From JAFARZ01 sp035651595 (GTDB lineage Bacteria; Actinomycetota; Actinomycetes; Streptosporangiales; Streptosporangiaceae), in the NCBI GenBank assembly GCA_035651595.1, contig DASRFJ010000024.1, positions 1-20,572 on the forward strand: 20,572 nucleotides of DNA, given 5' to 3'. Shown in pieces: positions 13,948-20,572 of this stretch (position 1 is the first letter of the stretch; every line of letters starts with the position of its first letter). Made by a program: the position numbers and the translations under genes. The notes beneath the pieces are model-generated. The model had not been told where the DNA came from. It made no database searches and saw only the letters and a program-made list of their open reading frames with translations.

Positions 13948-14703
13948 ATGCCGAGCATCATCAGCATGCCGGATATGCCGGCGATGGCGCAGGGGGCGTC
14001 TGGCTGGGACATGGCGGGTGCGATCTTGCTGCTGCTGTGGGCGGTGGCGATGTGGGCGGCGGTGGCCGGGTTGTGGTTCGCCAACCGGGGTCCGGCGCGG
14101 CCCTGGCTGTACCGCGCCAGCCTTACGGTGATCGTGGTGGGGGTGATCGGGCAGATCGGCCACCTCACCGAGCATGTCGCGCAGGTGGGGTACTGGTTCC
14201 AGCACCCGAACTCGCCGGCGTGGATGACGCCATGGGGGACCGGGCTGGCGCGAGGGTTCGGGCGGGTGGACCCGTCGAAGCCGACGCTGGGCATGGAGAT
14301 CTTGCACCTGACAGGGAACTTCATTTTCCTGGCGGGCCTGGCGGCCGTGGTGGTGATCACCCGGCGGGCCCGGCATACCCGGTCCCGGTTCTGGGGGAAG
14401 ATGGGCGTGTGGATGCAGGGCATTCACGGGCTGGAGCACCTGTCGCTGACGTTGTCGGTGTGGCTGGGCGCTAAGCAGGCGATCGGCCTGTCCACGTGGT
14501 TCGGGCAGCTGACCCCGGGGCCGGGGCTGACGACGTACCGGATCTGGTGGCATTTCATCGCCAATGTGATCGGCTCGTTCATCTTCGGCATGGCGCTGTA
14601 TCACCTGTGGCGCGAACGGCACGACATCGCGGGCAGCTACGGCCCGGCCGCGCCTGGCTCGAACATGGGCGCGCCGGAGCCGCTCAGCACGACCGTCGCG
14701 TGA
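13948..14703 (+). CDS. His-rich polytopic membrane protein, unknown function
   Basis: This 251-residue protein has about five hydrophobic helices, near residues 20-45, 55-80, 118-140, 152-172 and 202-222. His residues fall in or beside these helices: GHLTEHVAQ, MEILHLTGN, GIHGLEHLSLT, IWWHFIANV. This spacing is typical of heme- or metal-binding membrane proteins, but no named family is recognised with confidence. The N-terminus is Met-rich (MPSIISMPDMPAM). The ATG has AGGAGG six bases upstream (13936-13941), the best ribosome site in the window. It is preceded by a leader of about 170 bases from a promoter with a palindromic operator, and its stop overlaps the next start as TGATG. The two genes form an operon. 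Confidence 0.75.
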   Translation: MPSIISMPDMPAMAQGASGWDMAGAILLLLWAVAMWAAVAGLWFANRGPARPWLYRASLTVIVVGVIGQIGHLTEHVAQVGYWFQHPNSPAWMTPWGTGLARGFGRVDPSKPTLGMEILHLTGNFIFLAGLAAVVVITRRARHTRSRFWGKMGVWMQGIHGLEHLSLTLSVWLGAKQAIGLSTWFGQLTPGPGLTTYRIWWHFIANVIGSFIFGMALYHLWRERHDIAGSYGPAAPGSNMGAPEPLSTTVA

Positions 14704-15524
14704 TGACGCCAGACGCAGGGCGGCGGCTGCGGCTCGCACTCGCCGCCATCTGGCTGCTCGACGCCGCGCTCCAGTACCAGCCGTTCATGTTCACCAGGGC
14801 GTTCGGCCAGACGCTCGCCGTGTCAGCTCAGGGCAACCCGCATGTGATCGCCGGGCCGGTCACCTGGTCGGCGGGGATCATCGAGCATTACCCCGCGGCC
14901 GCGAATGCCGCGTTCGCGACGATCCAGCTGGTCATCGCGGTGGGGATCGCGTGGCGGCCGGCGGTCAAGGCCGCGCTGGCCGCGTCGGTGGCCTGGTCGG
15001 TCGCGGTGTGGTGGCTCGGCGAGGGGCTTGGCGGCGTGCTGACCGGCGACGCCAGCCCGTGGGACGGCGCGCCGGGCGCGGTGATCCTCTACGCGCTCCT
15101 CGCCGTGCTGTTGTGGCCGGCCAGCCGGGATGGCTCGGCGTCGTTCGTCGCGGGCCGGCCGTTCGGCCGCCTGCCCGCACGCCTGCTGTGGCTGACGCTA
15201 TGGGCCGGCATGGCGTTCCTGACCCTCCAGACGGCGGACATGGCGTCGCCCGGCCAGCAGGCTTCGGCGTTCCTGGCGCTCGTGTTCGATCTCGTCGCCG
15301 TCGGCATCTTCCTGCCCGTGCCGTACGCGCGCGTCGCGGTGCTCATGGCGGCGGCCGCCGCAACGGCCATCTGGGCCATCGGCGAGAATTTCGGCGCCAT
15401 GTTCACCGGCACGGCCACCGACCCCAACTCCGGTCTGCTGCTCGTGCTGCTCGCCTTCGCCTACTGGCCCGCGCGCACGCCGCCCGGGCATCGGGCGCTG
15501 TCCAGACAGCGGTGCGTGGCCTAG
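14703..15524 (+). CDS. Polytopic membrane protein with internal duplication, unknown function
   Basis: This 273-residue protein has about eight hydrophobic helices. Two segments repeat: VWWLGEGLGGVLTGDASPWDG followed by a helix ending LLWPA near the middle, and IWAIGENFGAMFTGTATDPNSG followed by a helix ending AYWPA near the C-terminus. The shared pattern is W, GE, G, TG, Ala, then a helix ending WPA, which shows an internally duplicated fold. The N-terminal QYQPFMFTRAFGQTLAVSAQGNP also looks characteristic but is not a family I can name. It overlaps the upstream His-rich membrane gene and its stop codon overlaps the stop of the convergent hydrolase gene (CTAG at 15521-15524). It probably forms a complex or pathway with the upstream protein. 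Confidence 0.75.
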   Translation: MTPDAGRRLRLALAAIWLLDAALQYQPFMFTRAFGQTLAVSAQGNPHVIAGPVTWSAGIIEHYPAAANAAFATIQLVIAVGIAWRPAVKAALAASVAWSVAVWWLGEGLGGVLTGDASPWDGAPGAVILYALLAVLLWPASRDGSASFVAGRPFGRLPARLLWLTLWAGMAFLTLQTADMASPGQQASAFLALVFDLVAVGIFLPVPYARVAVLMAAAAATAIWAIGENFGAMFTGTATDPNSGLLLVLLAFAYWPARTPPGHRALSRQRCVA

Positions 15525-17026
15525 CGACGGATCAGGTAAAGCACCGCGGGACCAGCCGGGAACGGCGATGCGAACTCGACGGTGCCCGCAGACTCGACGG
15601 TCAGCGCCTCACCCACCGCCGTTTCGCGGTTGGTGACGTCGAACCACTCGACCTGGTAGCGGCCGGCCGGCAGGTCGACGGTGAACGCCCCGCTTTCCGG
15701 CTCGACGCCGGCGCGCGGCTCGAGCACGAGGTACTCCGAGCCGGGGTTCACCAGCGCATACCCGGTGGACGCGATGTCCCGCCGAGGCTGCATCTCGATC
15801 AGTCCGATGCGCTCGGCGAACCGGCGGGTGTCGCCCATCGCCCACCGCGCGGGCTCGTAGAACTCGAACGGCGGCACACCAGTGTCGGCCTGCGACTCAC
15901 CCGCGGGTTCCAGCCCCGCGATCAGGCCGAAGTCCATCAGGATGGGGTGGTGGCCGCGCAGGAACGACTTCCACGCCCACAGCGCGTCGCCCTGCCCGGG
16001 TGCGTAGTGGTCGGTGTCGCTGATGACCACCTTGGCACCGTCGGCGACCGGGGGATCGCCGAACCAGCGCGAGGGAGGGGAACCAGGCGCCATCGGATGG
16101 CGGCCGTTGGTAAAGATCTCATCGTCGTAGCCTGGCGAGATCCACTCGGCGCGGCTGCTCAGCAGCGGGTCGTTCACCTTGGTCTGCTCCGCCACGGGAA
16201 ACTGCATGGTCATGCCGATCGGATGCACCTGGTAGCCGCGCGCCGCCTCATGCCGCTTGACGGTGTCGATCACCCAGTACTGCCACTGGGTCGAGTCACC
16301 CCACGTCGGTGCCTTGTCCATGCCCAGGAACGCGGCGAACTCGTCGGTGACCGTTCCGTCGCCGGACGACTCGTTGGCCACTTCCCACAGCACGTTGGGC
16401 AGGTCGTGGAGGGTGTCGACGACCTTCCGGACGTACGCCTCCTGGAGCGCTTGGATGCGCGGGTCGAGCGGCAGGACCTGCAAGTCGTCGATCGAGCTCG
16501 CTGAGATGCCGTTGACGTTGTTGCCGGCGTGGAACGGGTGGCCCTCGATGTGGTCCGGTGGCGGGCTGAGGTGCAGCGCCCAGCCGTCGAACAGCATGAC
16601 GCCCACGTAGATACCCGCCTCGCCGGCGGTCGTGACCCGTTCGCGGAGGCGCTGGAAGAAGCCGTCGTCGAGCCGCTCCAGGTCGAACCGGGCCTTGCCG
16701 TCCTTCGCGGTGCCAGGCCCGGTCCGCGCCCACGGCTGAGGCGTCATGTTCAGGTGGTAGTTTCCGCCGGCCGCCTGGGACCGGATCTGTTCCCAGCGCC
16801 AGAGCCGGATGAAGTTGTGCCCCCGTTCGGTGAGGAACCGCAGGTACGCCTCGTAGTCCAGCCGTTCAGGCTCGCCCGGGCCTTCTGGCCCCGGGCCCAT
16901 TCCGTCGTGCAGGTTGTTCCAGATGTGTGACCCGGTCAGGTACACGGCGCGGCCGGCACCTGGCCCGGAGCTGGGCGTGAAATAGCGAGGATTCCTGGTC
17001 GAGACGACAAGCGGTCCGAGTGTCAT
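15521..17026 (-). CDS. Glycoside hydrolase-like TIM-barrel protein with C-terminal beta domain (DUF4038 / PF12904-like)
   Basis: This 501-residue protein starts with a short beta strand region, then AVYLTGSHIWNNLHDG and GHNFIRLW, the opening blocks of cellulase-like TIM barrels of the DUF4038 type. LPNVLWEVANES places a likely acid/base Glu at 219. The C-terminal 90 residues (YALVNPGSEYLVLEPR, then DLPAGRYQVEWFDV and AVLYLIRR) match the putative collagen-binding beta domain often found with these barrels. No signal peptide is seen, so it is either cytoplasmic or exported another way. ATG 17024-17026 is chosen because the homologous-looking part begins there; the open frame extends to 17194 but overlaps the divergent regulator. 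The substrate is unknown, probably an oligosaccharide. The divergent LuxR-type regulator may control it. Confidence 0.8.
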   Translation of the reverse strand: MTLGPLVVSTRNPRYFTPSSGPGAGRAVYLTGSHIWNNLHDGMGPGPEGPGEPERLDYEAYLRFLTERGHNFIRLWRWEQIRSQAAGGNYHLNMTPQPWARTGPGTAKDGKARFDLERLDDGFFQRLRERVTTAGEAGIYVGVMLFDGWALHLSPPPDHIEGHPFHAGNNVNGISASSIDDLQVLPLDPRIQALQEAYVRKVVDTLHDLPNVLWEVANESSGDGTVTDEFAAFLGMDKAPTWGDSTQWQYWVIDTVKRHEAARGYQVHPIGMTMQFPVAEQTKVNDPLLSSRAEWISPGYDDEIFTNGRHPMAPGSPPSRWFGDPPVADGAKVVISDTDHYAPGQGDALWAWKSFLRGHHPILMDFGLIAGLEPAGESQADTGVPPFEFYEPARWAMGDTRRFAERIGLIEMQPRRDIASTGYALVNPGSEYLVLEPRAGVEPESGAFTVDLPAGRYQVEWFDVTNRETAVGEALTVESAGTVEFASPFPAGPAVLYLIRR

Positions 17027-17129
17027 GACCCGTAAGCCTGGGCCCTCGCACGGTCGCGAAACATCTGCCAGGTGGCCGATACACCCTCGCGCCACCGGCC
17101 CATGGAGGGCGGATGGCATTCTGTAGCCC

Positions 17130-19913
17130 ATGAGCGAGCCCATGAGCAAGCCCATGAGCGGCCAAGACGAGCGGGCAACCCCGTGGCAGAACACTCAGCT
17201 GACCTCGTTCATCGGCCGCGGCACGGAGATCGAAACGACGGCCGGGTTGCTGGCGAGCCACCGGCTCGTGACGCTGACCGGGCCGGGCGGTGCGGGCAAG
17301 ACAAGGCTGGCCGGGGAGGTCGCTGCGGCTCAGGCCAGCCGGTATCCCGACGGCGTCTGGTGGGCCGACCTCGCCACGGTGAGTGACGGCACGGCGGTGG
17401 CCGAGACCATCGCCAAGGCAGTCGGTACCCCCGCCGTCGGCGGGCGACTTTTCACACTTTGTGCGCATCTGGCCACCTGGCGATCCCTGCTCTGTCTCGA
17501 CAATGCCGAACACCTGCTTGACGGCGTCGCCAGCACCGTGGAGGCCTTGCTGCGCGGCTGCCCGCGGATCACCGTCCTGGTTACCAGCCGTGAGCCGCTC
17601 GGTGTGCCGGGCGAGGCGGTCATCGGGGTTCCGCCATTGTCGGACGACGATGCGCTGGAGCTGTTCGTCGATCGCGCGCGCCTGGTGCGGCCCTCGTTCG
17701 CGCTCGACGAGTCCAGCGAGGCCGCCATCCGGTCGATCGCGGCGCACCTGGACGGGATACCGCTGGCGCTGGAACTGGCGGCGGCCTGGGTGCGGACGCT
17801 CACCCCCCAGCAGGTGGAGGCAGGCCTGGACGACCGGTTCTCGCTGCTCGTCCGCGGCCCTCGTGGCGCGCAGCGGCGGCAACGCACGCTCGCCGGATCC
17901 ATCGACTGGAGTCACGCGCTGCTGGACGAGACCGACCGTATCGTGTTCCGACGGCTTGCGGTGTTCGCCGGAATGTCCGGGCTTGCCGCGGTGCGGGCAC
18001 TGTGCGTCGGCGGGACGGTGACCGCCGCCGAGGTCCTGCCGGCCCTCGGCAGGCTGGTCGACAAGTCGCTGGTGGTGGCCGAAGAGCGGAACGGTGAGTC
18101 ACGATACCGGTTGCTGGAGACGATCCGGGCGTACGCCGCGGCCCGCCTGGTCGAGGCGGCGGAGGACGCCGCGCTGCGCGAGCGGCATCTCGCCTGGTAC
18201 CTGCGGTTCGTCGACGCCGCGGAGCCGGATCGGGAGCAGGATGCCGACCGCTGGCGGCGGGTGCTGCTCAGCGAGTACGACAATCTGCGCGTGGCCCTGG
18301 ACTGGGGCCTCGCGGCGGAAGAACCCGACGCCGGCCGGGAGCTGGCGGCGTCGCTGGCCTGGCTCTGGCACCTCGATCGTCGCGGCCGGGAGGGAATCGG
18401 CTTCCTGAACCGGGCGATCGACCGCGCGCCGAAGGAGCGCTCCCGGCTTCAGGCGCGCCTCATGACCGGCCTTGCCCTCGTCGCCGACACCGCCGGCCCG
18501 CTCGACGTCGAGTACGACACGGCCACGCGGGCGGTCGAACTGGCCGCTGACGCCGGCGACGAAGGGCTGCGCGGGCTGGGCCTGAACCTGCTGGCGGTCG
18601 GCTCCTTCTACACCGACTTCGACGAGGCGTGGCGGCTGTGCGAGCAGGCCCACGTCGCGGCCTCGGCGGGCCGGAACACCTTCGTGCTCGGCGGCGCGCG
18701 CGCACTGCAGGCCATGATCCTGCACCTGCGCGACCGGCACGCCGAGGCCGAAGCGATCATCGACGAGTCCGTCCGGCAGTGTCTGAAACACCACCGGGGC
18801 GTACTGTCTACGCTGCTGACCTACCAGGCGGACGGCGCGCTGGCCGGTGGCGACCCGGCCCGCGCGCTGGACCTCGCCGCCCAGGCACTGCTGGTCGCCG
18901 AGCCCCTCGGCGACTACCTGCGGGTCGGCATGGCCCGCTCGGTGCTCGCGCAGATCAAGGCGCTGATCGGCGACGTGACCGGCGCGGCAGAAGTGCTCGG
19001 CCCGGTGCTGCGCCTGGTCGACGGGGTCGAAGACGAGGTATTCGTACCCGGCCTCGACCACGCCGCGGCGGTGCTGTCGATGCGCCAGGATGACCCGGAG
19101 GCCGCCGTTACCTGGCTGCGGCGAGCCGCCGGCTCGACCGACCGGGGAGCCGCGACCTGGCTCGCCGGCCGGGCGCTGCCCCGGCTCGGTGCGGCCCTCG
19201 TCGCCGCCGGCCGGCCCGACGAGGCGACGGCGGCGCTCGACCGGGCCGTTGAGGTCGCCCGGCGCTTGCGGCTTCCCGGTGCTGAGGCGGAGGCGTATGC
19301 CGTGCAGGCCGAACTCGCCGCCGCCGCCGAACCGGACGGACTTGCCCGCGCCGTCGAACTCCACCACGCGGCGCTGACCATCCGCGTCGAGCACGGGCTG
19401 CGCGCCGCCCAGCTCGACAGCCTTGACGCGCTTGCCCGCGTCGGTGCGGCCATCCAGCCAGCGCCCGACGACGTGCGCGTGCTGTATGCGGCCGGGTCGG
19501 CGCGCGCGAAGACCGGCCTGCCTCGCGGGCCCCGCCAGCAGCGGGCCCACGACAGCACGGCCGCCGATCTGCGCCGCGCGCTGGGGGAGACGGTGTTCGA
19601 CCGCGCGGCCGCCGAGGGCGCGCGGCTCACCCTCGACCAGGGCGTCGAATACGCCCGCCGCGCCCGCGGCCGCCGGGGCCGCCCGGCCGCGGGCTGGGCG
19701 AGCCTCACCCCGACCGAGCTCGAAGTCGTCCGCCTCGTCGCCGAAGGTCTCACGAACCCGCAGATCGGTGCCCGCCTTCTCATGAGCCGCGGCACCGTGA
19801 AGACGCACCTCTCGCACGTCTTCACCAAGCTCGACACCGCCAACCGCACCGAACTCGCCGCCGCCGCGACCGACCGCGGGCTGCTGACCGGCGGACGGTC
19901 TCCCGCTGGATAG
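17130..19913 (+). CDS. Large NB-ARC/TPR transcriptional regulator with C-terminal LuxR HTH
   Basis: This 927-residue protein has an N-terminal AAA/NB-ARC-type ATPase (Walker A GPGGAGKT, 51-58; Walker B LLCLDN, 120-125; VTSREPLGVPGE sensor segment; GIPLALELAAAWV). A long helical repeat region of TPR type follows, about 340-790. A LuxR/NarL-type helix-turn-helix closes the protein (LTPTELEVVRLVAEGLTNPQIG then GTVKTHLSHVFTKL, about 863-916). Such LAL-like regulators couple nucleotide and inducer binding to activation. Three in-frame ATGs open the gene at 17130, 17142 and 17154 in a 12-bp repeat, and none has a close ribosome site, so the true start is uncertain. It diverges from the glycoside hydrolase gene, its most likely target. 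It is not adjacent to the RiPP operon. Confidence 0.9.
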   Translation: MSEPMSKPMSGQDERATPWQNTQLTSFIGRGTEIETTAGLLASHRLVTLTGPGGAGKTRLAGEVAAAQASRYPDGVWWADLATVSDGTAVAETIAKAVGTPAVGGRLFTLCAHLATWRSLLCLDNAEHLLDGVASTVEALLRGCPRITVLVTSREPLGVPGEAVIGVPPLSDDDALELFVDRARLVRPSFALDESSEAAIRSIAAHLDGIPLALELAAAWVRTLTPQQVEAGLDDRFSLLVRGPRGAQRRQRTLAGSIDWSHALLDETDRIVFRRLAVFAGMSGLAAVRALCVGGTVTAAEVLPALGRLVDKSLVVAEERNGESRYRLLETIRAYAAARLVEAAEDAALRERHLAWYLRFVDAAEPDREQDADRWRRVLLSEYDNLRVALDWGLAAEEPDAGRELAASLAWLWHLDRRGREGIGFLNRAIDRAPKERSRLQARLMTGLALVADTAGPLDVEYDTATRAVELAADAGDEGLRGLGLNLLAVGSFYTDFDEAWRLCEQAHVAASAGRNTFVLGGARALQAMILHLRDRHAEAEAIIDESVRQCLKHHRGVLSTLLTYQADGALAGGDPARALDLAAQALLVAEPLGDYLRVGMARSVLAQIKALIGDVTGAAEVLGPVLRLVDGVEDEVFVPGLDHAAAVLSMRQDDPEAAVTWLRRAAGSTDRGAATWLAGRALPRLGAALVAAGRPDEATAALDRAVEVARRLRLPGAEAEAYAVQAELAAAAEPDGLARAVELHHAALTIRVEHGLRAAQLDSLDALARVGAAIQPAPDDVRVLYAAGSARAKTGLPRGPRQQRAHDSTAADLRRALGETVFDRAAAEGARLTLDQGVEYARRARGRRGRPAAGWASLTPTELEVVRLVAEGLTNPQIGARLLMSRGTVKTHLSHVFTKLDTANRTELAAAATDRGLLTGGRSPAG

Positions 19914-20058
19914 CAGATTCTGGCGGAACGTACGGTGGTGCTTGTCTGGGGTCAGCCCTTGCGGAGCACCCGGCAGATCGTTATTCGGTTGACCGCCGAC
20001 CGGGCTGTCTGCTCTGCTGAGGCTCCGAACACCGTCGAGACCGAAGGAGGCGAGTCCC

Positions 20059-20157
20059 ATGTCAACCCTGTCCTGCACGCTCGCTCTGAAAGGTCTCATG
20101 GCTTGTCTTTCGCACGCTCGTTCAAGTGCGCCCAGTGTGGCGCGGAGGTCTCGCTAG
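20059..20157 (+). CDS. Short ORF with a strong ribosome site overlapping the RNHCP gene out of frame (possible leader peptide or frameshift)
   Basis: AAGGAGG (20044-20050) sits eight bases before ATG 20059, an excellent start. The frame runs only 32 residues (MSTLSCTLALKG...) and stops at TAG 20155-20157, well inside the RNHCP reading frame but in a different phase. Either it is a leader ORF coupled to the downstream start, or the original RNHCP start has been separated from its body by a one-base shift or a sequence error. Confidence 0.35.
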   Translation: MSTLSCTLALKGLMACLSHARSSAPSVARRSR

Positions 20158-20450
20158 ACGCTCCAGGCACGTCCCATCGCAACCACTGTCCCCGCTGCCT
20201 GTGGTCCAGGCATCTCGACCGCAATACTCCCGGTGATCGCAAGGCCGAATGTTCGGCCGGCATGGAGCCGATCGCGGTGACGGTACGCGGGAAGGGCCAC
20301 TGGGTGCTGATCCACCGCTGCCTCAGCTGCGGGCGCCTGCGGCTCAACCGCACCGCCGGCGACGACAACCCGTTCCTGTTGCTGCGGCTGGCCGCCCTGC
20401 CGCTGACCATGCCGCCATTCCCGCTCCAGCAAACGCAGCAACAGGAGTAA
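20103..20450 (+). CDS. RNHCP-domain zinc-ribbon protein
   Basis: From a TTG at 20103 (with AAAGG nine bases upstream) the protein is 115 residues: FKCAQCG (C9, C12), then SHRNHCPRCLWSRHLD (C29, C32), MEPIAV, WVLIHRCLSCG and DDNPFLLLRLAALPL. This is the complete RNHCP family pattern, named after its Arg-Asn-His-Cys-Pro block, and the pairs of Cys should bind zinc. The family's function is not established. The open frame continues upstream to 19935, but that part looks non-coding, and family members normally begin a few residues before the first CxxC, which fits the TTG. The strongest nearby ribosome site serves a different frame. The C-terminal 15 residues are Pro/Gln-rich. Confidence 0.82.
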   Translation: MSFARSFKCAQCGAEVSLDAPGTSHRNHCPRCLWSRHLDRNTPGDRKAECSAGMEPIAVTVRGKGHWVLIHRCLSCGRLRLNRTAGDDNPFLLLRLAALPLTMPPFPLQQTQQQE

Positions 20451-20512
20451 CGCCACAGCGCTAACCCCGCCCGCCGCCGCCGTTTCCTCACGCCGCCTCG
20501 CCCCGCCCCGCC

Positions 20513-20564
20513 GATCCCCGCCTTGCCCCCGATCCCCGCCTTGCCCCCCGATCCCGCCTCGCCC
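20513..20564. repeat. C-rich tandem repeat (18-bp unit)
   Basis: An 18-bp unit beginning GATCCCCGCC occurs twice without change (20513-20530, 20531-20548), then a shortened, diverged copy follows (20550-20564). The whole tail from about 20495 is runs of C separated by short spacers, so the minus strand has many G runs and could form G-quadruplexes. No gene is seen in 20451-20572. Confidence 0.7.
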
Positions 20565-20572
20565 GCCAGCCT

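Noticed and set aside
13745..14131. Plus-strand frame of 128 codons starting just after the enzyme I-like gene
   Set aside because: It begins inside the promoter/operator, has no ribosome site and becomes an Arg/Cys-rich out-of-frame copy of the membrane gene after 13948.
14951..16504. Long plus-strand open frame (517 codons) across the membrane protein and hydrolase genes
   Set aside because: It spans two convergent real genes in wrong frames and has the Arg/Gly/Ala-rich composition of a GC-driven spurious frame.
17027..17194. Extended start for the glycoside hydrolase-like gene
   Set aside because: The added 56 residues overlap the divergent regulator gene and look like a shadow of its repeated ATGAGC start (repeated Met-Gly). 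The barrel begins after 17026.
19989..20018. Promoter TTGACC with TCTGCT at 18 bases before the RNHCP gene
   Set aside because: The -35 is good, but the -10 match is too poor to list as a feature.
18099..20099. Long minus-strand open frame (666 codons) opposite the LuxR-type regulator
   Set aside because: Antisense of a clear coding gene in high-GC DNA; rich in Arg, Gly, Gln and Asp with no domain blocks.

Overview
The window is GC-rich with dense, short-spaced or overlapping genes, TANNNT-type -10 elements, GTG/TTG starts, a FadR-type GntR regulator, a large NB-ARC/LuxR regulator and an RNHCP zinc-ribbon protein. Together these point to a high-GC actinomycete (Actinomycetota). The genus cannot be read from the sequence alone. 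No rRNA, tRNA, transposase, integrase or CRISPR array was seen.

Layout. (1) 1-1933: the 5' end of a short-chain dehydrogenase gene on the minus strand, diverging from a GntR/FadR-type regulator across an AT-rich promoter with a palindrome, followed by a two-domain GNAT acetyltransferase. (2) 2154-11496, all minus strand: a compact operon that reads as a complete azol(in)e RiPP (TOMM / linear azole-containing peptide) biosynthetic cluster. In transcription order it holds a YcaO cyclodehydratase, a stand-alone E1-like (Ocin-ThiF) protein, an E1-like/SagB-dehydrogenase fusion, a second nitroreductase-fold protein, a PAPS-type sulfotransferase, a 51-residue Cys-rich precursor peptide, a small secreted four-Cys protein, a QOR-type reductase, an LCM-type methyltransferase and an ABC exporter. 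(3) 11684-13736, plus strand: a HIT-family protein, a strong 20-bp inverted repeat, a pair of 13-bp direct repeats, and a PEP-utilising enzyme resembling PTS enzyme I but without its usual catalytic Cys. (4) 13741-15524, plus strand: a promoter with a 21-bp palindromic operator candidate driving two overlapping membrane-protein genes. (5) 15521-19913: a cytoplasmic glycoside-hydrolase-like TIM barrel diverging from a 927-residue NB-ARC/LuxR regulator. (6) 20059-20572: an RNHCP zinc-ribbon gene whose best ribosome binding site points to a different frame, then a C-rich tandem repeat.

How the main cluster should work (inference from families). The YcaO protein with the E1-like partners would bind the acidic leader of the 51-residue peptide and cyclise Cys (and perhaps Ser/Thr) in its core SCGGWCGSGCERTDCIHE. 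The two nitroreductase-fold proteins, each missing the motif the other keeps, would oxidise azolines to azoles. The sulfotransferase, methyltransferase and QOR-type reductase would decorate the product, and the ABC protein would export it. A sulfotransferase next to an azole-forming core with no Tyr in the core peptide is the most unusual feature, and the precursor gene is short enough to be missed by automatic gene calling.
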